A stretch of DNA of 64,000 nt from Viridilinea sp964592425. GTDB taxonomy: Bacteria > Chloroflexota > Chloroflexia > Chloroflexales > Chloroflexaceae. The translations under genes were made by a program, and so were the position numbers. Below, piece by piece: positions 42,485-51,522 of the stretch. Positions within the stretch are counted from its first letter, which is position 1, and every line of letters begins with the position of its first letter. The DNA is taken from positions 13,020-77,019 of the forward strand of contig CAZQCG010000024.1 of assembly GCA_964592425.1 (NCBI GenBank). The letters are read 5' to 3'. The notes beneath the pieces are model-generated. The model was not told the origin of the DNA and did no database searches. It worked only from the letters and a program-made list of their open reading frames with translations.

Positions 42485-43456
42485 ATGGCTCTGAACCTCT
42501 ATCATGACCCGCCTGCAACGGCTGCGGCGCTCACCGCTGAGATCGCTGCCTTGCGGGCCAGTCGCCAGGCGGTCATCCTGGCGCATAACTATGAATATGG
42601 TGAGATCCAGGATCTGGCCGATTATGTCGGTGACTCACTTGGCATGGCCCAATATGCTGCCCGCAGTGACGCGCAGGTGCTGGTTGTCTGTGGCGTACAC
42701 TTTATGGCTGAGACGGCCGCCATCCTTGCACCAGCGAAAACAGTGCTTATCCCCGACCCGGAAGCCGGCTGCTCACTTGCTGCTTCGATCAACGCCGATC
42801 AGTTGCGCGTCTGGAAGGCCGAACATCCCGGTGCCGTCGTGGTGAGCTATGTCAATACCACTGCTGAGGTCAAGGCCGAGAGTGACTATTGCTGCACCTC
42901 GGGCAACGCCGAGCGGGTCATCCGCGCTATTCCTGCTGATAAGACCATCCTCTTCCTGCCCGATATGTTCCTCGGTAGCTATCTGCGTCAGCAGACTGGC
43001 CGGGCGATCGAGATCTGGGCTGGCGAATGTCATGTCCATGCCGCTATTCGCCCCGACCTGGTTGAACAGCAACGGGCGGCCCATCCGTCCGCTGAGTTTC
43101 TGATCCACCCTGAGTGTGGCTGTGTCAGCAGTACTATGCACTACCTGGCGACCGGCAAGATCAGCCCCGAGGGCACCCATATCCTCTCGACCGAAGGTAT
43201 GATCCGCCACACTGCCGCCAGCCATGCCAGTCAGTTCGTCGTCGCTACCGAGATTGGTGTGTTGCACCGTATGCGCAAGGCGAACCCGGCCAAAGAGTTT
43301 CTGCCGATCGACGATTCGATCAGTTGCAAATATATGAAGCTGATCACGCTGGCGAAAGTGCGCGATAGCCTGCGTGATATGACCCATGTGGTGCGGGTTG
43401 AACCAGAGTTGGCTGCTCGTGCCCGCGGTGCGATTGAGCGCATGATTGCCCTGTGA
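42485..43456 (+). CDS. nadA: Quinolinate synthase
   Basis: About 323 residues. It condenses iminoaspartate with dihydroxyacetone phosphate to quinolinate and carries a 4Fe-4S cluster. The likely cluster Cys residues are in CGVHFMAET, HPECGC and SISCKYMKL; HNYEYGEIQ, DSLGMAQ and TGKISPEGTH are conserved substrate-site segments. ATG at 42485 was chosen because GAGGAG lies eight bases upstream; the frame is open further 5' but that part is in the structured leader. First gene of the nadA-nadB-nadC row. Confidence 0.96.
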   Translation: MALNLYHDPPATAAALTAEIAALRASRQAVILAHNYEYGEIQDLADYVGDSLGMAQYAARSDAQVLVVCGVHFMAETAAILAPAKTVLIPDPEAGCSLAASINADQLRVWKAEHPGAVVVSYVNTTAEVKAESDYCCTSGNAERVIRAIPADKTILFLPDMFLGSYLRQQTGRAIEIWAGECHVHAAIRPDLVEQQRAAHPSAEFLIHPECGCVSSTMHYLATGKISPEGTHILSTEGMIRHTAASHASQFVVATEIGVLHRMRKANPAKEFLPIDDSISCKYMKLITLAKVRDSLRDMTHVVRVEPELAARARGAIERMIAL

Positions 43457-43490
43457 CACGCTGGTAGCGTACCACGGTGATTGTGCGTAA

Positions 43491-43511
43491 AACGCCCCAC
43501 CGGGGCGTCTT
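43491..43511 (+). terminator. Hairpin between nadA and nadB
   Basis: ACGCCCC (43492-43498) pairs with GGGGCGT (43502-43508), followed by CTTT. It could reduce read-through from nadA into nadB. Confidence 0.6.
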
Positions 43512-43563
43512 TAGCCCGCAGCTTCAGTTTTGTCACTACTGTCCTTGGAGGGGAGGTGCTCGT

Positions 43564-45216
43564 ATGTTTACCCTGCCACGTTATGCACTCCATAGTTTAC
43601 CCGTTGCCGAACGCCGCCGCACGGGCCTGCTGGTGATCGGTGCGGGGGCTGCTGGTCTGAGTGCCGCCCTGGCTGCTGCTGCCCAGACGGAGGTGCTCGT
43701 GCTGGCTCGTGGCACGCTGCCCGAGAGTAATTCGGCCCTGGCCCAGGGGGGAATCGCTGCTGCCCTCGACCCTGCCGATTCACCCCTGGCCCACCTTGAC
43801 GATACGCTGATTGCCGGCGCTGGTCTCTCCGATCCTGCAGCCGGCGCAACCCTGGCCGAGGCCGCCCCGGCTTTGATGCATAAACTGGCCGCCCATGGCG
43901 TGCCCTTTGCCCGCGCCGAGGCTGGTCGGCTGGCCCTCGGGCTTGAGGGTGGTCACTCGGCGCGGCGCATTGTCCATGTCGGCGATGCGACGGGCTGGGC
44001 CGTCACCAGCGCCCTGCTTGCTGAAGCCCGCCTCCATCCGCAGATCACCCTGCTTGAGGGCTGGCAGGCGGTTGATCTGCTCGACCAGGCTGGGCGGATC
44101 AGCGGGGCCCTGGCCCGTGACGCCTCCGGACGCTGGTGGCGTCTGCTGGCTGATGCGACCCTGCTCGCCAGCGGTGGGGCCGGAGCGCTCTACGGGCTGA
44201 CCAGCAACCAGCCCGGTGCGCTTGGCGAGGGCATTGCTATGGCCTACCGGGCGGGTGCCGAGGTGGCCGATATGGAGTTTGTCCAGTTCCATCCCACCGT
44301 TTATCGAACTCGCAGTGGCGAGGGCTTCCTGATCAGCGAGGCGGTACGCGGCGAGGGTGGCCTCTTGCGCACGCTCGCTGGTGAGCGTTTTATGCCAGCC
44401 TATGATCCACGTGCCGAGTTGGCCCCCCGCGATGTAGTTACCCGTGGGATCTATGCAGCAATGCAGCGCAGCGGCAGCGACCATGTCCTGCTTGACCTGA
44501 CTCACCTGGCGCATGAGTTGGTCGAGAGCCACTTCCCGACCATCTCGGCCCGTCTGCGCGCCGATGGGCTTGAGCCCCTGCGCGAGGCGATTCCGGTAGC
44601 ACCGGCGGCCCATTACCTGATGGGTGGTATTCGTACCGATCTCGACGGTGCCACCAGCCTGCCTGGCCTCTTTGCGGCTGGCGAGGTAGCCTGTACCGGC
44701 GTGCATGGGGCCAACCGCCTGGCCTCCAACTCGCTGCTCGAATGCCTGGTCTTTGGTCAACGCGCCGGGCTTGCGGCATTGCAAGGGCCTGGCCGACGCA
44801 GCTTCAGCCTGGTACATGCGGAATCCGAGCTTCCCGATGCCAGCTCTGCCCAATACATGCCGCTCCAGGCTGGGGCAGCGTGGCGCAGCCAGCTGGCTCA
44901 GATCATGCGTCAGGCTGGTGGGCCGATGCGTGATGCAGCCGGTCTGCGTGCTGGCCTGGCCGCCCTGGCGCAGTTGCCATTGCAGGCCGCCCCCGCTGAC
45001 CCCAATGCACTTACCGCCGCCAACGCGGCCCTGACCGCCCGGCTCATCCTTAATGCTGCCCTGCTGCGCGAAGAAAGCCGTGGCGGACATTTCCGCAGTG
45101 ACTTCCCGGCTCCGCGTGAGCAGTGGCGTGCCCATAGCTTGCAGGTGCGCGACCATGCCCCGACCCTGGTGCCCCGCATCGCTCCTGAGCCGCGCCTGGC
45201 CCACGCCGCCGATTGA
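43564..45216 (+). CDS. nadB: L-aspartate oxidase
   Basis: About 550 residues. FAD-binding VIGAGAAGLSAA at the start, NSALAQGGIAAAL, the substrate/catalytic GGHSARRIVH and HPTVY segments, and HGANRLASNSLLE near 395, all typical of NadB. It oxidises L-aspartate to iminoaspartate, the substrate of NadA, using oxygen or fumarate. The ATG at 43564 has GGAGGGGAGG upstream; a longer frame would begin in the intergenic hairpin. Second gene of the NAD cluster, 107 bp after nadA. Confidence 0.95.
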   Translation: MFTLPRYALHSLPVAERRRTGLLVIGAGAAGLSAALAAAAQTEVLVLARGTLPESNSALAQGGIAAALDPADSPLAHLDDTLIAGAGLSDPAAGATLAEAAPALMHKLAAHGVPFARAEAGRLALGLEGGHSARRIVHVGDATGWAVTSALLAEARLHPQITLLEGWQAVDLLDQAGRISGALARDASGRWWRLLADATLLASGGAGALYGLTSNQPGALGEGIAMAYRAGAEVADMEFVQFHPTVYRTRSGEGFLISEAVRGEGGLLRTLAGERFMPAYDPRAELAPRDVVTRGIYAAMQRSGSDHVLLDLTHLAHELVESHFPTISARLRADGLEPLREAIPVAPAAHYLMGGIRTDLDGATSLPGLFAAGEVACTGVHGANRLASNSLLECLVFGQRAGLAALQGPGRRSFSLVHAESELPDASSAQYMPLQAGAAWRSQLAQIMRQAGGPMRDAAGLRAGLAALAQLPLQAAPADPNALTAANAALTARLILNAALLREESRGGHFRSDFPAPREQWRAHSLQVRDHAPTLVPRIAPEPRLAHAAD

Positions 45217-45332
45217 TCCGCTAGAGCGCTTCGCGCTGGGGTTGGGGGCTGGGGGTTGCCGCCTCTGGACGCCATCCACCGCACGCAGGTCGGCTCAACC
45301 TTTCTGAGAATCGCTGTAGACTGGCAAGCAAT

Positions 45333-46190
45333 ATGATCGCACTCGCTTCCACGTTGATCCACGCTGTGGTTGCCCAGGCCCTGGCTGAGGATGTTGGCAC
45401 CGGCGACCTGAGTACGCTGGCGGTGATTCCTGCGCATGCCCAGAGCGAGGCTCATTTTGTCTTCCGCGAGGCCGGGGTTGTCTGTGGTCTGCCTCTCGTT
45501 CAGGCTGTTTTTGTTATGCTCGACCCGGCTCTGCGGGTAACCAATGTTGTGGAGGAGGGCGCACGGGTAATACCGGGACAGGTGGTGGCTAGCGTGGCTG
45601 GCCCGGCCCGTGCCATCCTCACCGGCGAGCGTGTGGCGCTCAACCTCTTCCAGCGTATGAGTGGCGTGGCAACCCTCGCGGCCCGCTATGTTGAGGCAGT
45701 GGCTGGCACGCAGGCATGCATCCTTGATACACGTAAGACCACCCCCGGCTTGCGGGCGCTCGAGAAGTATGCCGTGCGTGTGGGTGGGGCACGCAACCAT
45801 CGCCACGGCCTCTACGACGGCATTATGCTTAAGGATAACCACCTGGCTATTCTCGCCGCCGAGGGCCTGGGTCTGGCTGAGGCGGTCGCCCAGGCGCGGG
45901 CTGCCGTCGGCCCGATGGTGCAGCTTGAAGTGGAGGTCGAAAGTGTCGCGCAGGCCGCCGTCGCTGCGGCTGCTGGCGTCGATCTCATCCTGCTTGACAA
46001 TATGCCGCCTGATCAGCTACGTGCCGCCGTAGCCATCGTGGCCGGACGTGCCCGTACCGAGGCGAGTGGCGGGATCAGCCTGGCGACTGTGCGGGCCGTC
46101 GCCGAGAGCGGGGTCGACTACATCAGCGTGGGGGCGCTCACCCACAGTGCGCGGGCCCTCGACATCGGCCTCGACAGCATTAGCAACTGA
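45333..46190 (+). CDS. nadC: Nicotinate-nucleotide diphosphorylase (carboxylating)
   Basis: 285 residues. It converts quinolinate and PRPP to nicotinate mononucleotide. ALAEDVGTGDLST, the RMSGVATLAARY helix, DTRKTTPGLR (PRPP-binding) and HRHGLYDGIMLKDNH (quinolinate-binding Arg/His and Lys) are all intact, as is LEVEVES. It completes the route nadB, nadA, nadC. Ribosome site is weak. The last 174 bases are antisense to the end of the MFS gene. Confidence 0.96.
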   Translation: MIALASTLIHAVVAQALAEDVGTGDLSTLAVIPAHAQSEAHFVFREAGVVCGLPLVQAVFVMLDPALRVTNVVEEGARVIPGQVVASVAGPARAILTGERVALNLFQRMSGVATLAARYVEAVAGTQACILDTRKTTPGLRALEKYAVRVGGARNHRHGLYDGIMLKDNHLAILAAEGLGLAEAVAQARAAVGPMVQLEVEVESVAQAAVAAAAGVDLILLDNMPPDQLRAAVAIVAGRARTEASGGISLATVRAVAESGVDYISVGALTHSARALDIGLDSISN

Positions 46191-47456
46191 GCGCCCGATC
46201 GCCTGTTGCTCGATGTGCATCAGGCTGGGTGCAGCAAAACCGAGCAGGCAGATTGCCGCTGAACTCAAGCCGCCAGCGATAAAGACCCCCCGCACACCGA
46301 TCAGTTCACCGAGGATGGCGGCCAGGCCCAGGCCCAGGGGTACCGTCAAGCCCATCACCGTATTCAGCAAAGCCAGCACCCGCCCCTGGAGTTGGTTGGG
46401 CACCTGGGCCTGTAGCAAGGCCATCAACGGCGCATTGCCGGTCGAGAAGGTGATGCCACTCAGCGTCCACCAGGCTGTCGCGAGCCAGAGCCATCCTCCA
46501 GGGGTCAGCGCCGTAAAGGCCACCGTTGCACAGGAGATTGCAAAGGAGACCAGCACGGTGACGATGCGCCGCTTGAAGAGCGGCACGACGCTGATCAGTG
46601 CGCCCCCGGCGATCACCCCGATGCCGGCCAGGCCCTCCATCAAGGCAACCTCGTTGACTCCACCGCCGAAGTGCTCTTTGACCAGCAGCGGGGTCAGCGT
46701 AAAGGTGGGCATAATCGTCAGCACCACCAGCGCTACCAGGCCATAGAGGATGAGCAGGCCACGGTTGTGCAAGACAACCCGTGCTCCGCCCATAAAATCA
46801 TCCCAGAGGCCGGAAGGTTGGGCCGGATTGCGCTGCGGCTGAGGGATGCGAAAGAAGAGCAGCGGCGCAAGGCCCAGCAGCGCGGTGAACACATCAACCA
46901 GCAGGGCCCCCTGGAATGGCAGAAAGGCCAGCAGCAACGCGCCCAGTGGCGCTGCGGCAATCGTCATAACCCCTTGCAGCATCTGGTTGAGCCCGGCGAC
47001 CCGGTCAAGCCAGCTTGCCGGTACGAGCATCACGGTGCTGGCGGCTGCCGCCGGTGATTGAAATGCTTGCATGCTGCTGCGGATGCTCATCATAAGATAG
47101 ATATGCCAGAGCTGGATCTGTTCACTCTGGAAGAGCCAGATCAACACCAGCATACAAAAGGCCGAGATCGTATCGCTGATGATCATGATCAGCCGGCGAC
47201 TGAACCGATCGGCCAGCACGCCCCCAAGTGGGCCTAGGAGCGCCTGGGGTAAGAGCGCCGCTACCCCGGTCAGGGCCAGGGCCCCAGGTGTCCCGACCTC
47301 GAGCGTGATCCACCAGATCAGCACAAACTGGGTCAGGGCGCTCCCGATCAGCGAGAGCGCCTGGCCTAACCAGATCGTCCAGAAACGCAGCCGCCAGGAA
47401 CCAGTTGGCACAAAGCCATGGGAGGGGGCGGTCGGCGACGAAGAGTCGGTCTGCAT
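46017..47456 (-). CDS. MFS transporter (MDR-type exporter)
   Basis: 479 residues, about twelve helices. GVLADRFSRR after helix 2-3 is the MFS motif A (G-x-x-x-D-R-x-G-R-R variant) and the overall sequence resembles the enterobactin-exporter/MFS_3 group. The usual end of the membrane part is about SLMHIEQQAIG; the following 58 residues (Asp/Gly/Thr-rich, hydrophilic) are encoded antisense to nadC and look like a frame extended by stop-codon loss. Substrate unknown. Confidence 0.85.
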   Translation of the reverse strand: MQTDSSSPTAPSHGFVPTGSWRLRFWTIWLGQALSLIGSALTQFVLIWWITLEVGTPGALALTGVAALLPQALLGPLGGVLADRFSRRLIMIISDTISAFCMLVLIWLFQSEQIQLWHIYLMMSIRSSMQAFQSPAAAASTVMLVPASWLDRVAGLNQMLQGVMTIAAAPLGALLLAFLPFQGALLVDVFTALLGLAPLLFFRIPQPQRNPAQPSGLWDDFMGGARVVLHNRGLLILYGLVALVVLTIMPTFTLTPLLVKEHFGGGVNEVALMEGLAGIGVIAGGALISVVPLFKRRIVTVLVSFAISCATVAFTALTPGGWLWLATAWWTLSGITFSTGNAPLMALLQAQVPNQLQGRVLALLNTVMGLTVPLGLGLAAILGELIGVRGVFIAGGLSSAAICLLGFAAPSLMHIEQQAIGRSVANAVEADVEGPRTVGERPHADVVDPALGDGPHSRQADPATRLGTGTSGHDGYGGT

Positions 47457-47509
47457 GCGGTGCTATCCAGATCCCAACTGCCTGGCCCATGCGAGATCAC
47501 GCCAGATAC

Positions 47510-47515
47510 ATTATA
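47510..47515 (-). promoter_or_regulatory. -10 box of the MFS gene
   Basis: TATAAT on the minus strand, 54 nt before the ATG at 47456. No good -35 box is seen. Confidence 0.4.
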
Positions 47516-47539
47516 ACTGCTGCGGCTTGCGCCCGGTGT

Positions 47540-47839
47540 TTATACGCCAAGGGCCTCAATCACCAGGCGCGCCGCTGCGCCGCCTGAGTATTGCTGCTGG
47601 CCGGTGATCAGTCGTCCGTCACGCACGGCAAAAACGGCAAAACGCGGCCCGACAATGAAGTTGGTCTCCGCCAGTTTGTGCGCCTCCTCTTCGATCCAGA
47701 AGGGCTGGATGCGCTGCCCGACAAAGGCATCGGCAAAGGCCTCCTCGCTGTTGGCAAAGCCAGTCCAGGTCTTGCCCTTGACCAGCAGTTCACCATTTGC
47801 TCCTCGAAATAAGATACCGTACGGTATCGTAAATGTCAA
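47540..47839 (-). pseudogene. C-terminal remnant of a DJ-1/PfpI-type (Hsp31-like) protein
   Basis: About 88 residues match the end of the type 1 glutamine-amidotransferase-like family: ANGELLVKGKTWTGFANSEE, then PRFAVFAVRDGRLITGQQQ and a closing helix. Full-length members have about 220-230 residues; the nucleophile Cys and the Rossmann core are missing. The first 12 codons (MTFTIPYGILF) are not homologous but read through the palindrome at 47813-47828. A truncated gene is the simplest reading. Confidence 0.75.
47813..47828. promoter_or_regulatory. Operator-like palindrome O1
   Basis: GATACCGTACGGTATC, a perfect 16-bp palindrome of the kind bound by TetR-family dimers. Its core TACCGTACGGTA matches O2 (47880-47891) at 10 of 12 positions. 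Confidence 0.6.
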
Positions 47840-47867
47840 CCTGCCGGAATGAGGAGAGTGTTGGCTC

Positions 47868-47895
47868 TTGATATTACTTTACAGTATGGTATTAT
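47868..47895 (+). promoter_or_regulatory. Promoter with operator O2 for the NADP-oxidoreductase-like gene
   Basis: TTGATA (47868-47873), 16 bp, TATTAT (47890-47895). The spacer and the start of the -10 box contain TACAGTATGGTA (47880-47891), a second copy of the O1 core, ideally placed for repression. Confidence 0.55.
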
Positions 47896-48032
47896 ATCTT
47901 CTGGATGCTTACAACCTGGCCATCCAGTTCGTGTGGCAAGTGGTGGGGGTTCAGCCAGGCTGGTAGCCCTCTCCTCGTCCCTGCACAACGCCTGGCCGCT
48001 TTCATGGGTTAACGTTATTACAGGAGCAGCAG

Positions 48033-48644
48033 ATGCAGATCGTCATTATTGGTGCAGGTAATGTGGGTGCGACCCTGGGGGCAAAGTGGGTAGCGGCGGG
48101 TCACACGGTGGTCTTTGGGGTGCGCGACCCTGCTGGGGCAAAGGCACAGGCAGCCCTGGCCACCACAGGCGGCGCTGCGCGGGTCGAGGCGATTGCACTG
48201 GCGCTGCGTGCCGCCGAGGTGGTTGTCTTGGCCCTGCCCGGTGCGGCAGTGGCCGATTTTGTGCGTGACTATGGTGATGCGCTGGCTGGCAAGCTGGTAA
48301 TTGACACAACCAACCGTTTCGGCCAGCCGGCGATGAATGCCCTGGAGCTATTGCAGACCGCTGCACCGGCAGCAATGCTGGGACGTGCCTTTAATTCGCT
48401 GGGTTGGGAGAACTTTGCCGAACCGTGGCTGGGTGATGTGCAGGCCGACATGCTCTACTGTGCGCCTGCAGGCGAGCCCAGTACCCGTGTCGCACAGTTG
48501 ATCAGCGACGTAGGCCTGAACCCCGTGCGTGCTGGCGGGCTCGAACAGGCACCCCTGATCGATAACCTTGGAGCCCTCTGGGGGGCGCTGGCCTATGGGC
48601 AGGGCTATGGGCGTCGGGTTGCGTTTAAGGTGTTATTACCCTGA
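48033..48644 (+). CDS. NADP oxidoreductase, coenzyme F420-dependent type (NAD(P)-binding)
   Basis: 203 residues. IVIIGAGNVGATLGAKW is the Rossmann NAD(P) loop; VFGVRDP follows the second strand; VIDTTNRF, GRAFNSLGWENF and the C-terminal LIDNLGALWGALAYGQGYGRRVAFKVL helix match the F420_oxidored family. Members with this pattern mostly reduce or oxidise with NADPH; whether F420 is used here is unknown. AGGAG lies before the ATG. It lies upstream of the TetR gene, and both could be one regulatory unit. Confidence 0.85.
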   Translation: MQIVIIGAGNVGATLGAKWVAAGHTVVFGVRDPAGAKAQAALATTGGAARVEAIALALRAAEVVVLALPGAAVADFVRDYGDALAGKLVIDTTNRFGQPAMNALELLQTAAPAAMLGRAFNSLGWENFAEPWLGDVQADMLYCAPAGEPSTRVAQLISDVGLNPVRAGGLEQAPLIDNLGALWGALAYGQGYGRRVAFKVLLP

Positions 48645-48654
48645 GGGACGCCTC

Positions 48655-48683
48655 TTGCCTGCTAGGGGGCCGGGCGCTACAAT
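48655..48683 (+). promoter_or_regulatory. Promoter of the TetR gene
   Basis: TTGCCT (48655-48660), 17 bp, TACAAT (48678-48683). Transcription would begin at about 48690-48691, i.e. at the ATG itself. Confidence 0.6.
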
Positions 48684-48690
48684 GGTCACT

Positions 48691-49314
48691 ATGAGTAGTG
48701 ATTCGGCCAGCGATCGCGGGCCCGGTCGTCCGCGTGAGCCTGAAATCGACCAGCGCATCCTTGATGCCGCCCTACGCCTGATGGCGCAGGGCGGTTATGT
48801 GCGTATGGCGATGGATCAGGTGGCCACTGAGGCCGGCGTCACCAAGCCTACTATCTACCGGCGCTATCCCTCCAAAATCCAACTCGCCCTTGCGGCTATC
48901 GCCTCGTTCTGCGACCAGGATCCGCCCGTCGCCTGCGATCAAACCCGGGCCGACCTTATTGCGCAGCTCCGCCACCTCAAGCGGGCGCTTGATCGCCCCC
49001 ACGGTATGTCGATGCTGGGGGCTATGCTTGCCGAAGAATATACGACACCGGAGTTGCTGACCAGCTTCCGCGAACATCTGGTCTTGCCACGGCGACGCGC
49101 TCTGCGCAGCATCCTTGATCGCGCCAATACCCGTGGTGAGTTCCGCGCCGATGCCGACCTCGACCTGGCTGTTCACATGCTGGTCGGAGCCTACTATGCT
49201 CAGTACCTCGCTGGCACGCCCTTCCCGCCCGATTGGGCCGAACGCCTTGCCGATGCGGTTCTGGCTGGATTGAGTACACCCCCACCCCATGCTGACGCCT
49301 TAAACCCGGTTTGA
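48691..49314 (+). CDS. TetR family transcriptional regulator
   Basis: About 207 residues. The N-terminal helix-turn-helix reads DQRILDAALRLMAQGGY, then ATEAGVTKPTIYRRYPSK (recognition helix). The C-terminal ligand domain resembles the TetR_C_11/AcrR-like group (LPRRRALRSILDRANTRGE). ATG at 48691 lies 7 nt after a TACAAT box, so the mRNA may be leaderless; ATG at 48682 overlaps the -10 box and is unlikely. It probably controls the neighbouring NADP-oxidoreductase-like gene through the palindromes at 47813 and 47880 (inference). Confidence 0.9.
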   Translation: MSSDSASDRGPGRPREPEIDQRILDAALRLMAQGGYVRMAMDQVATEAGVTKPTIYRRYPSKIQLALAAIASFCDQDPPVACDQTRADLIAQLRHLKRALDRPHGMSMLGAMLAEEYTTPELLTSFREHLVLPRRRALRSILDRANTRGEFRADADLDLAVHMLVGAYYAQYLAGTPFPPDWAERLADAVLAGLSTPPPHADALNPV

Positions 49315-49339
49315 CACACACCCGGTGCGTCGGTAGAAT
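49311..49339 (+). promoter_or_regulatory. Promoter of the alpha-glucan operon
   Basis: TTGACA (49311-49316), 17 bp, TAGAAT (49334-49339). The -35 box overlaps the stop codon of the TetR gene. It precedes glgE by 66 nt. Confidence 0.7.
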
Positions 49340-49405
49340 GGCCGTAGCCAGATACGTGCCTTCAGATCTACCGCCCGTCATACGACGCCAGCAAGGGATC
49401 CGCAG

Positions 49406-51454
49406 ATGCCCCCTAAGCCGAAGACGTCCGCGGCTGCCCGTGCCGCCGCTGCTACCGCTCATAATGGGCTTGCCCTTCAGGGTGACAGTCGCCAACGAGT
49501 GCTTGTCGAACGGGTGACGCCGGAGATCGACGGCGGACGTTATCCGGCAAAGCGGGTTGTTGGTGATGTGGTGACGGTCGAGTGTGATGCCTTCGCCGAT
49601 GGCCACGATGTGCTTGCGGTGGCCCTGCGCTACTGTGGTCCCAATGATGATGCCTGGCGCGAAGCCCCTATGCATCATGTCCTTAATGACCGCTGGCGGG
49701 GCACCTTTACTGTCGCCGAGCTCGGCTGCTATCGTTATAGCGTGGTGGCCTGGATCGACCGCTTCGCGACCTGGGAACACCAGCTGCACAAGCGAGTTGA
49801 GGCTGACCAGGATGTCCATGTCGATCTGCTGATCGGTGCGGCCCTGGTTGCCGAGGCGGTTGCCCATGCTCCTGGTGCCGCCGCCGCCGCCCTCACCAGC
49901 TTCGAGCGGGCCCTGCGTGAAGGGGAGGCTGATGCTGGCTTTTCGCCTGAGTTGGCTGGCCTGATGGCGCGCCATCTGCCCCGCCGCTATGCCACGCACT
50001 ATGCCCGCGAGTTGAGTATGGTGGTGGATCGGCCTCTCGCCCGCTGCTCGGCATGGTACGAGCTCTTCCCTCGCTCAACTTCGCCGGAGCTGGGTCGTCA
50101 CGGCACTTTCCGCGACTTGATCGCCCGCCTGCCCTATGTCGCCGAGCTGGGCTTTGATGTGCTCTATATGCCGCCCATTCACCCGATCGGTATGACCTTC
50201 CGCAAAGGTAAGGATAATCGGGTTACCGCCGAGCCCGGTGAGCCGGGTAGCCCCTGGGCCATCGGCAGCCCCGAGGGTGGGCATAAGGATATTCATCCTG
50301 AGCTGGGTACGCTGGAGGATTTTCAAGCGCTCGTGCAGAGTGCGCGTGACTATGGCCTTGAAGTGGCCCTCGATATTGCCTTCCAGTGCTCGCCTGACCA
50401 TCCCTATGTGCGCGAACATCCCGAATGGTTCCGCGCCCGCCCCGATGGCACGATCCAGTATGCCGAGAATCCACCCAAGAAGTACCAGGATATCTATCCC
50501 TTCGATTTCGAGACCGAGGCCTGGGAAGCGCTCTGGCTTGAACTGAAGAGCATTTTTGATTACTGGATTGCCCAGGGTGTGCATATCTTCCGCGTCGATA
50601 ATCCCCATACCAAGGCCCTGCCCTTCTGGGAGTGGTGCTTTAGTGAGCTTAAACGCGAACATCCTGAGTTGATCTTCCTTGCCGAAGCCTTCACCCGGCC
50701 AAAGTTGATGTACAGCCTTGCCAAGAGTGGCTTCACCCAGGGTTATACCTACTTTACCTGGCGTACTACCAAGTGGGAGCTGACTCAGTACATGCTTGAG
50801 TTGACCCAGAGTGAAGTCGCCGAGTTCTTTCAGCCGAACTTCTGGCCTAATACGCCCGATATTCTGACCCCCCAGTTCTATGCCGGCCACCGCTCGACCT
50901 TCCTGGTGCGTGCGGCTCTAGCTGCTACTCTGGCTGCCAGTTGGGGCCTCTACGGCCCGGTCTATGAGCTGTTGGTTCACCGTCCGGCGACGGGCCGCGA
51001 GGAGTACGCTGATAACGAGAAGTACGAGATCCATACCTGGAATGTGCGCAATCCCGGCAATATCAGCTGGTTCATTGCTGGCCTCAACCGCATCCGGCGG
51101 AACAATCCGGCCCTGCATACCAATGAGCGCCTGCGCTTCCACCGGGTCGATCTCGATTTCCACGAGAACGAACAGATCATCGCCTATAGTAAGGCCACCC
51201 CCGATCTCGATAATATCATCCTGGTGCTTATCAACCTGCATCCTACGCTCACCCAGCGTGGCTGGGTGCAGGTGCCCGTTGAGGAGTGGGGCCTGGCAGG
51301 ACCCTACGAGGCTCACGATCTGATCAGTGATGTGCGCTTCATCTGGAATGGTGAGTTCAACTATGTGGAGTTGAGCCCTGAGACTATTCCTGTCCACATC
51401 CTGCGTCTCCAGCGCCAGGTGCGGGCTGAGCCCCAGGTGGGCGATTACGCATAA
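49406..51454 (+). CDS. glgE: Alpha-1,4-glucan:maltose-1-phosphate maltosyltransferase
   Basis: 682 residues, GH13_3. N-terminal Ig-like domain, then the TIM barrel: MPPIHPIG and FRKGKDN of GlgE, FRVDNPHTK (nucleophile Asp, near 395) and FLAEAF (acid/base Glu, near 425), PNFWPNTPDIL, and LYGPVYELLVHRP. It transfers maltosyl units from maltose-1-phosphate to growing alpha-1,4-glucan. ATG at 49406 has AAGGGA seven bases upstream. First gene of an operon with the enzymes that make maltose-1-phosphate and branch the product. Confidence 0.96.
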   Translation: MPPKPKTSAAARAAAATAHNGLALQGDSRQRVLVERVTPEIDGGRYPAKRVVGDVVTVECDAFADGHDVLAVALRYCGPNDDAWREAPMHHVLNDRWRGTFTVAELGCYRYSVVAWIDRFATWEHQLHKRVEADQDVHVDLLIGAALVAEAVAHAPGAAAAALTSFERALREGEADAGFSPELAGLMARHLPRRYATHYARELSMVVDRPLARCSAWYELFPRSTSPELGRHGTFRDLIARLPYVAELGFDVLYMPPIHPIGMTFRKGKDNRVTAEPGEPGSPWAIGSPEGGHKDIHPELGTLEDFQALVQSARDYGLEVALDIAFQCSPDHPYVREHPEWFRARPDGTIQYAENPPKKYQDIYPFDFETEAWEALWLELKSIFDYWIAQGVHIFRVDNPHTKALPFWEWCFSELKREHPELIFLAEAFTRPKLMYSLAKSGFTQGYTYFTWRTTKWELTQYMLELTQSEVAEFFQPNFWPNTPDILTPQFYAGHRSTFLVRAALAATLAASWGLYGPVYELLVHRPATGREEYADNEKYEIHTWNVRNPGNISWFIAGLNRIRRNNPALHTNERLRFHRVDLDFHENEQIIAYSKATPDLDNIILVLINLHPTLTQRGWVQVPVEEWGLAGPYEAHDLISDVRFIWNGEFNYVELSPETIPVHILRLQRQVRAEPQVGDYA

Positions 51455-51522
51455 GCGCTGCTCGTAGAAGGCAAGGTTCACCGGCAGTCAGCTGGGCCTC
51501 GCCGCTGGCGTACCAGGAGACT

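Noticed and set aside
43780..45279. 499-codon antisense frame opposite nadB
   Set aside because: Mirror of a GC-rich conserved gene; no domain pattern.
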